Positions 1 to 10,304 of a DNA stretch of 64,000 bases are shown here, one piece after another. The DNA is from Pyrenochaeta sp. MPI-SDFR-AT-0127 (Eukaryota; Ascomycota; Dothideomycetes; Pleosporales; Cucurbitariaceae): the NCBI GenBank assembly GCA_020747015.1, contig JAGTJM010000006.1:1-64000 (forward strand). The letters are read 5' to 3'. Both the position numbers and the translations under genes were made by a program. Numbering within the stretch: the first letter of the stretch is position 1; the number at the start of each line of letters is the position of its first letter. The notes under the pieces are model-generated. The model searched no databases. It was not told the origin of the DNA and saw only the letters and a list, made by a program, of their open reading frames with translations.

Positions 1-892
1 TTATACCACGACCTCTACATGGACCAGTAAGGGATGCACGTCTGTGTTACATGTAGGTGCAGCATTGAAATCCTGGTTGATACTATTAATTCGCCCGCAT
101 CTTAATCAGTTCTCATGTGGTTCACCGTCAAGGTCACAATTTGAGAACCTGGGCCCACAATGCTGACCGTGCTTGCTCATGAATGAAGCCCGAACAAGGC
201 ACTGCTAGATCACCAGGTTGGCATAGAAAGATTTCTGCTGGTTGAACCGGTGGATACCCTACGAAGCCTGTCCTCTTGTAGTTGGTCACCTGGCCCTGAA
301 CAGGGCGCAACAACTGCCAATAGCTACCATGAGTCCTCAAAAGCCACAGGACGCAGTCAATTGCGACAATTGGTGCTCGGTCGGACTCGTTACGCAATTC
401 GCCTAACGACTCGGTTCTACGAACCTTGGGTTGATCTCAGCGACAGGCCTCTATGCTAACTTGCGTGCTAGTCAGTACTGTTGAAAGCGCTGATGATGCA
501 GATCACATACCCAATTTCCCTTCAAACAACCTGATTTCACTCTGCAATCAGATTCAGTCTCCCTTTCTGTCCTACTACCTTCTTGCATACAAAGGCAGAA
601 AAATGCTTTCAGCGATTTGGCCGAAAAACCTCACTGAACATTGCTTCTCCGCGGTAGGCTTGTCGCCCGCGTCTAGTCGTGGTCCATGTGACTGACTCGT
701 ACTCATGGCCCGATCACGCATGGCCTGTTACTTTTCGTGGCTTAACGACTTGAAAATTTTGCGAAAATTCTCTTGTCTGGTTCGATGCAAAATTAAGATG
801 CAGTTGGGCCAAATATAAGTTGCCAGTAAATCTTATCTGATTTTGCATCTTATCAGATCCTTTACCATCGCGCATCCTCCCAAGCACCAATT
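1..892. other. intergenic region upstream of the MFS gene
   Basis: No gene can be supported here: open frames are short, mutually overlapping and show no recognisable domain. An AT-rich TATA-like stretch at 811-819 lies about 75 nt before the MFS start codon and is a plausible core promoter element. Nothing else stands out. Confidence 0.5.
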
Positions 893-2614
893 ATGGCCAA
901 CAGACTGTCAACGGATCCAGAGGGGTCACCCACTAACACCAATACCTCGCATACTGTAGTTAGCGATGAAAAGACGCCACATGGAATCTCCGTCACCAAT
1001 GGCAGTGCTGCATCAAATTATGAAGACGATGACGGACGCAGTGACCACGTTCCGATGCGAATGAAGATAATTGCAGTTCTCTTGGTGACTGCAGTTGGGT
1101 TTGGTTCGCATTGGAGCAGTGGTGTCACTGGAGCGATGAAGAGTACTCTCAAGAAGGTATAGACTTTGCTCTGCATTCCACTTGCTGATTAGAATGAAGA
1201 CTAATAATGAGTTCTCAGAAACTGCATATCAACAATTCGCAATTCGCCGTGTTAGAGGCAAGCGACGACTTTATGAAAACGGCCCTGATCCTTTTCAGCG
1301 GCCTCGTCACAGATAGAATCGGCGGTGCAAGTAAGTTCTTCCGTTTGCTTTACCCACAAAGCGAAGCTTCAATACTAATGCCTCCAAGGTGCCATGCTAT
1401 GGGGCAATGCAATCTACAGCGTGGGTGCCATTTTCATCGCTGCAGCCACTACCGTTCGTTCGTATAAGTTCATGATCTTCGGCGTCGTCGTCCAGGCCTT
1501 TGGAGACATCGCAACCCAAGTCGCACAATATAAAGTCTTCAGCTCGTGGTTCGCTCCATCCCACGGCTTCGCATCGACCCTCGGCCTCGAGCTTGGTATC
1601 GGCAAGATAGGCTCCTTCGTCGGGAAAGCAACGGCCAACGTAATCGCAAAGAACACTGGCGACTTTAGTTGGGTTTATTGGACAGCTGTGTTCATGAATC
1701 TCTTCACGAACGTGATAACAGTGGTATTCTACGTTTTCACAAAGTGGTGTGGCAGGACCTACGGCGCCAGCGCAGACCCAGCAACCGGCGAGAAGCTCAC
1801 GGAAAGAAACAAGAAATTTGAAGTTGGTAAAATGCTCCGTCTTCCTTGGACTTTCTGGAGTGTTGTCGCCTTTTCTCTCTTCCAGACCAGCACAGCTGTT
1901 GTTTTCTCCCAGAATGCAACGGAAATGGCAGAGCAACGCTTCAATATTGATGCTGTCACTGCGGGCTGGTACTCTTCTATGAGCCAGTATCTAGGCTTCT
2001 TCCTTGTTCCACTCATTGGAGTATTCGTTGACCTCTTTGGCAATCGTTTGACGCTGATGCTAGTCTGCGGTTCGGGGATGCTTTTATCCATGTGCCTTGC
2101 AGCGTTGGGTCCAACTGTGGCTGGCACTGCTGCTTCATTCGGCATATACGCTGTCGCTCTGTCTTTCGGCCCTACGGTAATCATCGATTCCATTCGCACG
2201 TCCATGTGGCACCAAGAGGTCTTTGGATCCGGCTATGCCATCAAAGTCGCAGTCAACAACAGTATGAACATCATCATCCGTATTCTTACTGGGGTTATTC
2301 AGGATCGTGACAAGGGCTCATACGATAATGTGGTGGTTGTTTACGTGATTCTTGCTGTAGGCTCGGTGGTTGTTGGCAGTACGCTGTTCATCTTTGGCTT
2401 CCTATCCATGGACTTGGGTCAACTGCAATGGACAAAGAAACAGAGGGTTACCAGGGGAGCCATGATCAATGACAGGAAAGAGAAATTTGAGAGTGGAGAA
2501 GAAGGAAACAGAAACAAGAAGATCAGCAGCACACTTTTCATCGCCTTGTTATTCCTCATCGCAGGCGCTTGGGCGGCGTATTTCTTCGGCGTCGCGACGG
2601 GCAGGAACAACTGA
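893..2614 (+). CDS. MFS transporter, MFSD1-like
   Basis: Polytopic membrane transporter of the major facilitator superfamily. Exons 893-1156, 1219-1330 and 1389-2614 join in phase to give 533 aa; introns are 62 and 58 nt with GT...AG ends. A hydrophilic N-terminus of about 55 residues precedes the first membrane segment. The motif INNSQFAVLEASDDFMKTAL after the first intron matches the TM1-TM2 region of the MFSD1-like clade, where a similar stretch precedes a conserved DRxGG loop (here DRIGGA). About 12 hydrophobic segments can be counted, including a final one at the C-terminus followed by a short charged tail. Vertebrate MFSD1 is a lysosomal dipeptide transporter; the fungal substrate is unknown to me. 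The start is the first ATG in frame, 75 nt after a TATA-like box. Family assignment is fairly secure, substrate is not. Confidence 0.85.
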
Positions 2615-3042
2615 AAGGGATTGTGAAAGCGACAAGCTCAGTTCCTAAGTGAGCTATTGAGGTCTTCCAGGTTTATAGCTGTATATATTGTAGACTGCTA
2701 TTGCATATCAACACACTGAATCTTCTTACATTCGTCTGTCATGTGGTTCTTGTCGCTGTGCTACGATTTATTTTCAACAGAATATAGCCTCTTTTCGCAT
2801 CACACAAGGTGTGTCATAGTCAACCACACTCTGTGCATATCCACCTGTACTGACGCGATTGGGGCGAAATTTGAGTAGTGGTCAACCCTGTGCATTGTAT
2901 TCTGTAGAAGAAGTAAGACTGCAGTTTAATCACAGGACCCAGCCTTCCGGAAGTCGGGACACAACCTTGTCCGCCTGTTTACCCCACGATTGTCCACAGT
3001 AGCATTCTTTTTCCACCCATGACACTCGCCAGGCATTGAATC
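2615..3042. other. convergent intergenic region
   Basis: Lies between the 3' ends of the MFS gene and the convergent secreted-protein gene. It presumably holds both 3' UTRs. I see no gene, repeat or clear structure. Confidence 0.5.
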
Positions 3043-6000
3043 TCATACTGCAACTGCCCGAATGATATGCTCCCGGAGCACAGACTTTCCATCAGTACTT
3101 GTATTCAATATCTTCATTTTCTCAAATCCACCTGCGAAGTAATTTGGACCACTAGTAATGGAACTTTCGTTCATCTCGCTGTTATTGGCTCGTTTCTGCA
3201 CGTTAGGGGCGTCTTTAACCCAGAAGATTAGGCTTGGCAGGTCGCTTCTAACGCCGTCCTTGAAGACGGTTATCTTGTAGATCATTTTGTTGCCACCAAA
3301 TTGCCGCTTGTGTTGTGCGAGGAAGTATCCTGGCCCTATGCCGTTTGGTGAGCCTACACGAAAATGTGTTAGCTGTAGCTAATAACGGCCGAACCATTCA
3401 CTCCCAGAGTTGCTAACAATCAATCAATCAAATATCTGAGTTGAAACTTGATTTGATTGGTGTTTCAGAGCTCTAATACTTGATTGATATGATCAATCAG
3501 TCGTTGAGTAGATATTTGATTGAGCACTTGATTGGATATTTGCAGATTGATTGGTAAGCTAAACATATCCCTAAAAATTACTATTGCGGCTCTTCCCATA
3601 TATCAATGTCATACAATTCGTCAATATAATCGTCAGGGAGCTGCTCTGTAACCTTCTCTGAGGGTGGTTTAAAACCAGCGCGCTCCCAAGCCCGGATACA
3701 TTGCAATGCCGCGAGTAGTTGAGAGCCGATCTTGCGTCGTTTAGGCTCTAGTAGATCACCTACCTCGCTGAAAAGACGCTCACATTCGCAGCTAGAGGCA
3801 GGTATTGCCATCACATCTATTGCTAAGCGCGATAGATTGGGGTAATTTTGCCTCATTTCCATCCAGTACTGGACAGGATTGCCGTTGTTTATGAACTGTT
3901 CGCGCGTCCACTTTGGCTCAAGGTGCCTCCACCGCTGAAACTCGTCGATATCGTCGTTGTCGTCGCTGAGTTCACCGTTCAGCAGCGCATCGATAGCATC
4001 GTCGATGGCGTTTGGGCTCGAGTTTCGCGCCTTTGAGCGCGGAGATGGCGTGCGGATAGGCCTATAAGCCGCCCAGAGTCGCTGGAAAGAGGCATTGTTT
4101 GCAACAAGCCAGGTAGGTTTATCGCGCCAGCTATAATCGCAGTAGCGCTTGTAGTATGGATGGAGGACTACAGCGGCGTAGTAGTATGGCGAGTCATCCA
4201 ATTTCTGGTAGTAGTTGCGAGCTTTACTCCAAGCTGCGCGCATGTTAATAGCAAGGTGATCCTCTGGAGCACCTGGAGCGTTATAGTCAACCGCCCCGTA
4301 CGGCTTGACCTCGCGCTCAAGCTCCCCAAGCAAGTACTCGAAACACGGTATTACCTCATAGATTGCACCAAAACGGTACGCTTTGCCGCGACCTTCGAGC
4401 CTCTTAGTTGCTGCTCGGAGCGGCCGCAGCACGCGGATATAGTCGTTCACAACCTGCCAGTCGGCAGCTGAGAGCCCATCCGACCTCATCCAACTCGGCG
4501 CCTCTGGGAGCTTGTTGCCGCGCAGTCTGGCGGTCTCGTCAGCGGTTTTGACGCGGTCGATATGGTAGTTGAGGTACGCGTTAAAGGCGGGTTGGAGCGA
4601 AGCTGCACGCTCAAAGGCGCTGCAGAACGAGTTCCAGCGGGTGACGACTGCCTTTACCGGCTCAAATATTTTCTGCGTGTCGGTGGGCACCTCTTGGTTG
4701 GCGATTGCTTGAAAATTGGCGAACAGCTCGTGCTGTTGAGGCGTTTTGATATAGGATATAACGTCTAGCAGCACGCCAAGAGGACCCTCTTTGCGCCAAT
4801 CTGCCATGAATAGCGCCTCATCAGCGTGCTCTGCTGCGTTGTTGTCATAAGCGTCGGCGTCTTTGCTAAACAAAATAGCCTGGCCGACAAGGTTAAGCAT
4901 GTGAGGAGCGCAGCGGATTCGATTGTGTGAGGCCACAAAGCCGTACAACCCTGCTAACTTGTCTACTGCCGTGTCGTTGGCGTACGCGTTATCAAGCACA
5001 AAGACGCCAAGTTTGTGTGCGTCTACTGCAAAGTTCTGCAGCGTTGTCGCCACCACCTCTGCTATCCGCTCGCCAGTATGGGCGCCAGTCAACTGCGGTA
5101 GCGCAATAGGTAGGTCCTTAACCGCACCAGAGGCGTCAGCATAGTGAGCGACTACCCCAAAGAACCCACGTTTGCCGCCTTTGGTTGTCCATCCGTCAAA
5201 GCTTATATGGATCTTGCTAACAGCTTGCGACAGCTCGGCAACAACCTGCGGCAACAGGCAGTGATAGAGCCTCATCGCGAAGCGCGACACGCTCTGGTGG
5301 TTCGCCCACAACGCACGCTCTGCCTCTGGGTTTATGCGGCGAACTAAGGATCGGAAGGCAGGCGTTTCGAGCTCGCGGAGCGGGTGGTTGTTGTCAACGA
5401 TCCACAGCATAAACTCCATCCTAAGACCTTGTACGTCAAAGTTTCCAAGAGCATTAGCTGCATCTTGGCCAATCTGTACGCCAGCTTTGGCGGCTTCGTA
5501 TACAGTCCTTTGTCCGCCTTTTAATACTGATTGCACCTTACCGCGCTGCGAGATACGGTGACCGGGCTTGTTCATCCTTAGGTGGGTGATGACAGAGCTC
5601 GTCGACAGTGTTACCTCGAGGCAGCCGCGACCTTGAGTATCGAGAATCTTACGCTGATGGCAGTACCGGCAGATCCAAAAGGTCCTATCTATTTCAGCGA
5701 GCAACGCTACGCGGTAGCCGTGCTCAAAAACCCAGCTTTTCTTGCCCTTGAGTGTGCGCGGAGGCTTACAAAACCGCGGCAAACGAGCCCAATCGATCCC
5801 GTCAAAGGTATCCATAAAGCGCTGGTCGAGCAGCTCCTCGTCGCTATCCTCTCGATCTGCAGTAGCCACCGTGGCGGCTCTCGAACCATCCTCCGCAGGC
5901 GCAACAACTGCTAGCTCTGGCATACTATCGCGCAACAGCGACTCAAACGGGCGCTCGTCAGTGGCCTGGGACGCGGCAGCAACCAGCACTCTGCGCGGCG

Positions 6001-7434
6001 AGGAGCGCGAAATCGGCGGCTCTATACCCTCGGGCGGCCCCATAGGTGGTTGAGCCTGCGATTCAAGCAACTCGAGTGGCTGGCTGGCTGTACCGCTGCC
6101 GCGCAGTACTCGAACGCGTTTTGCTGGTCTCTCAACGCCTCCAGCTGCGCGTTTAGCACCTCTGGGGCTGGATTTTGGTGGCATAATAGGCAGAAACAAC
6201 ACAAGAAATGGCCTTGAGGTATGGAGCTGACGGCGAGCAGAGCGCACGGTAAGAATAGACGATCTGGGGTGGCTGGCTAGCAGCTTACTAACAGCATTGC
6301 AACACCAGAAAACTATCACCATATCAATCTATCGGCGTGCTCGAAAACGTTACAAATAAAAACTCAATCGATCAATCAATCTCCAATCAATCAATCAAAT
6401 ACTTCATTCAATACTTGATTTGCAGCTAAAATTTGGCTGTGGATACTTGATTTGATTGAAACTGAATCAAGTGGAAACGGGAATCTATATTTGCAAACTT
6501 ATTTGATTGTTAGCAACTCTGTTCACTCCTAAGCTGCGTGGTTTCCAACAACTGATCAAACCGGTTTGCGACAGAGACGACTCACCCAAAATAGCTTGTC
6601 CTTCCACCGTGGAGATGTCAAAATCAGTTCCTGGCCAAAGCTGGGGACTGTCAACTTTTGGTGTCCCAGGTTGCGGCTTATATGTCTGAAAAGCCATGGC
6701 CAAGATTTGTCTCGTTGATTTGTTAATGACTTTGGTACTCCAAAGCGCGTTGATGTTCTTGACAGCGCCAGCATTATGCATTCTGACCCAAAAACCCCAG
6801 GCATAATCGGACTGGGCTCGTAGCGCGGGCAGCTCCTCATTGCGTGGTTTGTAACCCCAATACGATTCAGCAGCTTTACCGGGGCTTTTGATGTTGATGA
6901 AGAAAATCATACCGGCTGACTGGTTGATTCCAATGACAGAAGTAGCACTGGTTACCTGAATGACTGAGTTAACATGCATACTTTGAACGGAACAGGATGC
7001 ATGCAAACCCTATACTCTCTGCCACCGACGTAATACCGTTGCAAAATCATAGGCGAGGTCCTGGAGCCATGCTGCACAACAAAGCATTGATTTGAGCCAC
7101 CACGTGCAGTGGATCGAGGATCGATACCTAGGCCTCGAAACGCGACGTCCAAATTCCAGGTCTCGTCAAAGTCGCACAAGATGCTGTGGAATGATTCCGT
7201 GTAGCCCCATAGTGCGAATTCCTTGATGAGATTTCCATCCCAAGGGCTATGAAGCGGTTCCAGGAAGCTATTAGCCTGAGGTTCGGACCATCGCATGGCA
7301 CCGTCGAGCTTCTCGCCGCGACATACGGCTGTCCACCATGCTTCCTCCGAGGGAAGGCCATTGTCCGCGCTAACGGGTAAAAAGACTGTGAGAAGTGAAA
7401 GGGCTGTAAGGAAGAATGTCAAGAACTGCATCAT
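3043..7434 (-). CDS. secreted protein of unknown function, intron carries a hAT element
   Basis: Exons (minus strand) 7434-7009, 6955-6586 and 3353-3043 sum to 1107 nt and join in phase to 368 aa. Residues 1-23 form a clear signal peptide ending near VSA-DNG. No domain is recognised; the mature part is rich in Trp, Gly and Tyr. Intron 1 is 53 nt (GTTTGC...CAG). Intron 2 runs from a consensus GTGAGT donor at 6585 to a TAG acceptor at 3354. It is 3232 nt because a 3117-bp hAT transposon plus its 8-bp target duplication lies inside; without them the intron would be 107 nt. A GCTAAC branch-point-like sequence (3368-3373, minus strand) remains close to the acceptor, so the gene may still splice. 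Protein continuity across the junction (AILG/SPNGIGPGYF) supports the model. Whether transcripts mature properly is not known. Confidence 0.72.
3397..3404. repeat. target-site duplication, left copy
   Basis: TTCACTCC directly abutting the left terminal inverted repeat of the hAT element; identical to the copy at 6522-6529. Confidence 0.93.
3418..3560. repeat. left subterminal repeat array of the hAT element
   Basis: A dense run of TTGATT/AATCAA heptamer-like motifs in both orientations. Subterminal repeats of this type bind transposase in other hAT elements; that role is inferred here. Confidence 0.7.
3581..6184 (-). CDS. hAT-family transposase
   Basis: Cut-and-paste transposase encoded by the hAT element, 867 aa from the chosen ATG at 6184 (MPPKSSPRG...). 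The frame opens further up at 6322, but those 46 residues are hydrophobic and unlike the Lys/Arg/Pro-rich nuclear-type N-terminus that follows. A BED-like zinc finger is visible near CRYCHQRK...HLRMNKPGH. The RNase H-like core includes ISFDGWTT, with a first catalytic Asp, and GVFVLDNAYAND with a second. The C-terminal hAT dimerisation region contains the diagnostic SCECERLFSEVGDLLEPKRR. There is no internal stop or frameshift, so the protein could be active. It lies on the same strand as the interrupted host gene, inside that gene's intron, so host transcription would read through it in sense orientation. Confidence 0.93.
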   Translation of the reverse strand: MPPKSSPRGAKRAAGGVERPAKRVRVLRGSGTASQPLELLESQAQPPMGPPEGIEPPISRSSPRRVLVAAASQATDERPFESLLRDSMPELAVVAPAEDGSRAATVATADREDSDEELLDQRFMDTFDGIDWARLPRFCKPPRTLKGKKSWVFEHGYRVALLAEIDRTFWICRYCHQRKILDTQGRGCLEVTLSTSSVITHLRMNKPGHRISQRGKVQSVLKGGQRTVYEAAKAGVQIGQDAANALGNFDVQGLRMEFMLWIVDNNHPLRELETPAFRSLVRRINPEAERALWANHQSVSRFAMRLYHCLLPQVVAELSQAVSKIHISFDGWTTKGGKRGFFGVVAHYADASGAVKDLPIALPQLTGAHTGERIAEVVATTLQNFAVDAHKLGVFVLDNAYANDTAVDKLAGLYGFVASHNRIRCAPHMLNLVGQAILFSKDADAYDNNAAEHADEALFMADWRKEGPLGVLLDVISYIKTPQQHELFANFQAIANQEVPTDTQKIFEPVKAVVTRWNSFCSAFERAASLQPAFNAYLNYHIDRVKTADETARLRGNKLPEAPSWMRSDGLSAADWQVVNDYIRVLRPLRAATKRLEGRGKAYRFGAIYEVIPCFEYLLGELEREVKPYGAVDYNAPGAPEDHLAINMRAAWSKARNYYQKLDDSPYYYAAVVLHPYYKRYCDYSWRDKPTWLVANNASFQRLWAAYRPIRTPSPRSKARNSSPNAIDDAIDALLNGELSDDNDDIDEFQRWRHLEPKWTREQFINNGNPVQYWMEMRQNYPNLSRLAIDVMAIPASSCECERLFSEVGDLLEPKRRKIGSQLLAALQCIRAWERAGFKPPSEKVTEQLPDDYIDELYDIDIWEEPQ
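6360..6510. repeat. right subterminal repeat array of the hAT element
   Basis: Mirror of the left array, again rich in AATCAATC and CTTGATTTG motifs, between the transposase start and the right inverted repeat. Confidence 0.7.
6522..6529. repeat. target-site duplication, right copy
   Basis: TTCACTCC directly abutting the right terminal inverted repeat of the hAT element; identical to the copy at 3397-3404. Confidence 0.93.
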
Positions 7435-8146
7435 TCAGAAAGAATGTCAACAGTTAAAGCCGTGGTTTCCAAATATATGTTTCTTTTTGCGAAGGTGAAG
7501 GGAGAGTAAGGTGGATTTTGTAGGTTGTGCGCTATTGTACTCTCACTGGCCCCAATCGTGTAGAGGATGCCTGGACCAATTCAACCTTTACCTAAATAAG
7601 AGAGGTATGTGCGTCTATCACCTGCTTAAAGCTGCTTTTCTTTATGACAAATATTCTGTATTCACTTAGAGAAAGGCGGTCGATCAAATGCCTTGTCTAT
7701 TGTGCGAATGCATAATGTAACACTGTAAGTTTTATTAATTATATAATATTAGTCCTCAATCTCACATCTTAGGGAGGCAAAATTTTGACGGGATGGGCTT
7801 GTACTGGGTTAAATTCTTGAGTGCACCAACTCTTGAGACATGTCGTCCTATCGATTTGCAGAGACATCTTAATAGCGATTACATTTGGATCGTGTTTAAG
7901 GATATAACGAAGGAACCTCTGAGCCTTAATTACGTTAGGACAATAATCAATCCTTTCTTATATGTACGCTCAGCGAATAGCCAATCTCTAGATTACGTCA
8001 AGGTCACTTTATAGCATTCGGCGTTGTTTGTCGTGAACATAATGAGGCAATGTTCTGACCATCAATTCTAAAATTCAATTTGCAGTGACCTCTATCTACT
8101 CAAACTTGTTGCCTATTACTCAGGAGCTCAATTGATATGCAATTGG
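7435..8146. other. intergenic region
   Basis: Upstream of the secreted-protein gene and downstream of the dehydrogenase gene. It is partly AT-rich (7660-7760). I see no supported gene. Confidence 0.5.
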
Positions 8147-9320
8147 TTATTGCACCTTTGGCGTAGCTTCTGTACCGTAGTTATAAAACCCATTTCCAGA
8201 CTTAACACCAAGCTTGTTCTCAGCGATCATCTTCCGAAGAAGCTCTCGCGGCGCCTCAGGTAGACCTTCTCGGGTCTCCGCATAGTGCTCCTCAATGGCG
8301 AGTACCACATCCAATCCGACGACGTCCATCTGTTCGCACGGTCCTTTGGGTGTCTTGAGTACTTCCTTGAATATTGCGTCAACCTCCGTCGGAGTCGCAA
8401 TCCCTTCCGAAACAGTAAGGAGAGCCTCTCGCTTGATGGCGGCCCATATCCTGAACCTATTAGTTTCAGTGCTCCTTATCGCGACGTTCAAGTCTAAGAG
8501 TGGAGTGCAAGAACCTGTTATAGATATAGCCTGTAGACGACTTGTGAACTTGAAACGGCATAAATCCATGGAGCTGACATTGCTCCATTACCAGGGAAAT
8601 GATATCTGGTGTCGTCTCGCCACTTCCCATGACCTCGATTGCTGTCTCCGGTCTTAGCAGATTCACCATGATTACCTTGAAATTCAAGGTATCAGCTTCC
8701 ACGTCTTACATACCTGATGTTTCTGGGGGCCAATCTAGTCAAGCGTTAATTCTGAATCATGAGAAAAGATGCAGGACAGTCGTACATGAATGCAGACTCA
8801 AGAATCTCGACCGATTATCCAGATCAATATCTTGGATAACCTCGGAGATTGTGAAGCTACTAGAGTTAGATGCAATAATTGTATCCAAGGAGGCGACGTC
8901 ATTGAGATCCTTGATGACCTTCCTTTTAAGTTGAAGCGTCTCTGGAACACACTGTTTCGTTTAATGCTAAGATACGACTATAAGCTTCGGTAGACATACT
9001 TCAACGACTAACCAGGAGGGTGAGACTGCTTCTTTGAGCTGGCTAGAGGTGAAGAGGTTAACCTTTCCCCATCCCTGCGGGCCAGGGGAGCTAGATTTTC
9101 GCAATTCTCCAATATAATCTTGCGCTTTCTCTAGTTGCTGCTCATTTTGGTCAATCAAGTGAACCGGGCGCCCACATTTTGACCACTGTGTCGGAAAAGA
9201 TTACGTTAGCTCACGCATGTTTGCAGAATAGGAAACGGAACGTGTGATGCGTACCATGTAGGCGAGGCGTGCGCCTTGGGTACCAGCTCCGAGAAGCGTG
9301 ACCGGCTTTTGTACGTCCAT
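8147..9320 (-). CDS. 3-hydroxyacyl-CoA dehydrogenase family protein
   Basis: NAD-dependent 2-hydroxyacid/3-hydroxyacyl-CoA dehydrogenase (lambda-crystallin-like type) that would oxidise a hydroxyacyl substrate. Proposed exons on the minus strand: 9320-9255, 9185-9000, 8951-8786, 8734-8710, 8652-8515 and 8450-8147, about 294 aa. The N-terminal Rossmann fold starts TLLGAGTQGARLA and continues with LVVECVPETLQLK and ASNSSSF. The active-site region reads LHSYWPPET, followed by AIEVMGS and QCQLHGF. The C-terminal domain has IWAAIKREALL and the conserved GPCEQMDVVGLDV and LGVKSGNGFYNYG. The short exon 8734-8710 and the intron after it (8653-8709) are my least certain part: a better GTATGT donor at 8713 would break the frame. 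Translation could also begin upstream, to 9479. It is the first gene of a metabolic run extending to 21.5 kb. Confidence 0.78.
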
Positions 9321-10304
9321 GACTGTTGGGCTATTGGGAATCAATTGAGATATTTCGGTGCAGTCTTCATTCTTTGAGACTGTTGAGATTCCACGATACG
9401 AGCCGACTGACGTCACACAGGAGGGACGAAAAGGCTTCCGCAGCGATTGGTTCACAATAGCCGAATCGCGTAAACTCATATCTCGCGGTACCTACTCCGG
9501 TTTCTTCCCAACCAACGCTATCTCAAGTAGCCAAGCTTAGACGAGGCCCATTGTAATGACTTTGGATGCGACTTCTCGCACATTCGCTTTACTAGTCACT
9601 GGGCTATGAATTCTTCTCCAAGGGCGAAGCTCAAACGTTTACCTTGGGGGAATGGAGTACCTGTCTGTGGTTCATTCTCACATATCGTGATATTATTACC
9701 CAGATAATTCCGGAAAACTTCGAGGCTGTCTGGGTAGATGCAGTTGCAAATTTTTGTGCAAGGAGGTTTTCAGTCCTATCTTTCTAACATGCTCTATCCG
9801 AGTCTTCCTTACGTCCAGGAGGTCGCAATAAACGACCCTCTCGCGCGGTGCATCGTAGACGCAGGTACCAACAGAGTGAAGTCTAGCTACCACCATTTAA
9901 CACGTGTATGGCAGAGTGTTCTCGTGTATGGAAAGAGATGCAGAAATCCACTTTTGCACGGGCCAAAAGTCATGTCTTGAGCATCGCGCATAGTGTGCCG
10001 ATTACCCTGGAGCTGTTTGTCTTATACTGGAAACACTGTACAGTCCAGGTCCATGTGCGTGGCCTTTTTAATGGGCATCCAAACGTCAAAGACAGAACAC
10101 CATAGTCCGATGATGTAAACAACTGGGTGTACCACGTTCAGAACGCTACAACAGTCGCTTCTTTCAGAAGCGCTTTGCTAGTTTACGCCATGTGACCATC
10201 ATTCATGATCACACCATCTAAAAGAGTTTTGTCTCTGCAATCAACCTTGAAATTGGCGGACAACGTTGCACATTGGAAGTTTCAATACGAGCCAGCCTAT
10301 TACT
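9321..10304. other. intergenic region
   Basis: Between the start of the dehydrogenase gene and the 3' end of the FAH/hydrolase gene. The in-frame extension to 9479 could be coding if an upstream ATG is used. Otherwise no domain-bearing frame is seen. Confidence 0.45.

Larger units (their letters stand above)
3405..6521 (-). mobile_element. full-length hAT DNA transposon
   Basis: Terminal inverted repeats start CAGAGTTGCTAACAATC (3405-3421) and match exactly as reverse complement at 6505-6521. Both ends are flanked by the same 8 bp, TTCACTCC (3397-3404 and 6522-6529), the target-duplication length expected of hAT elements. Inside is one long uninterrupted transposase frame on the minus strand. 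Both subterminal zones (about 3418-3560 and 6360-6510) are packed with TTGATT/AATCAA motifs, typical of transposase-binding repeats. Identical duplications, matching ends and an intact frame imply a recent insertion of a possibly autonomous copy. Confidence 0.95.

Noticed and set aside
134..695. Overlapping short open frames on both strands
   Set aside because: Each is under 90 codons, they overlap in different frames, and none has a domain, signal peptide or splice continuation.
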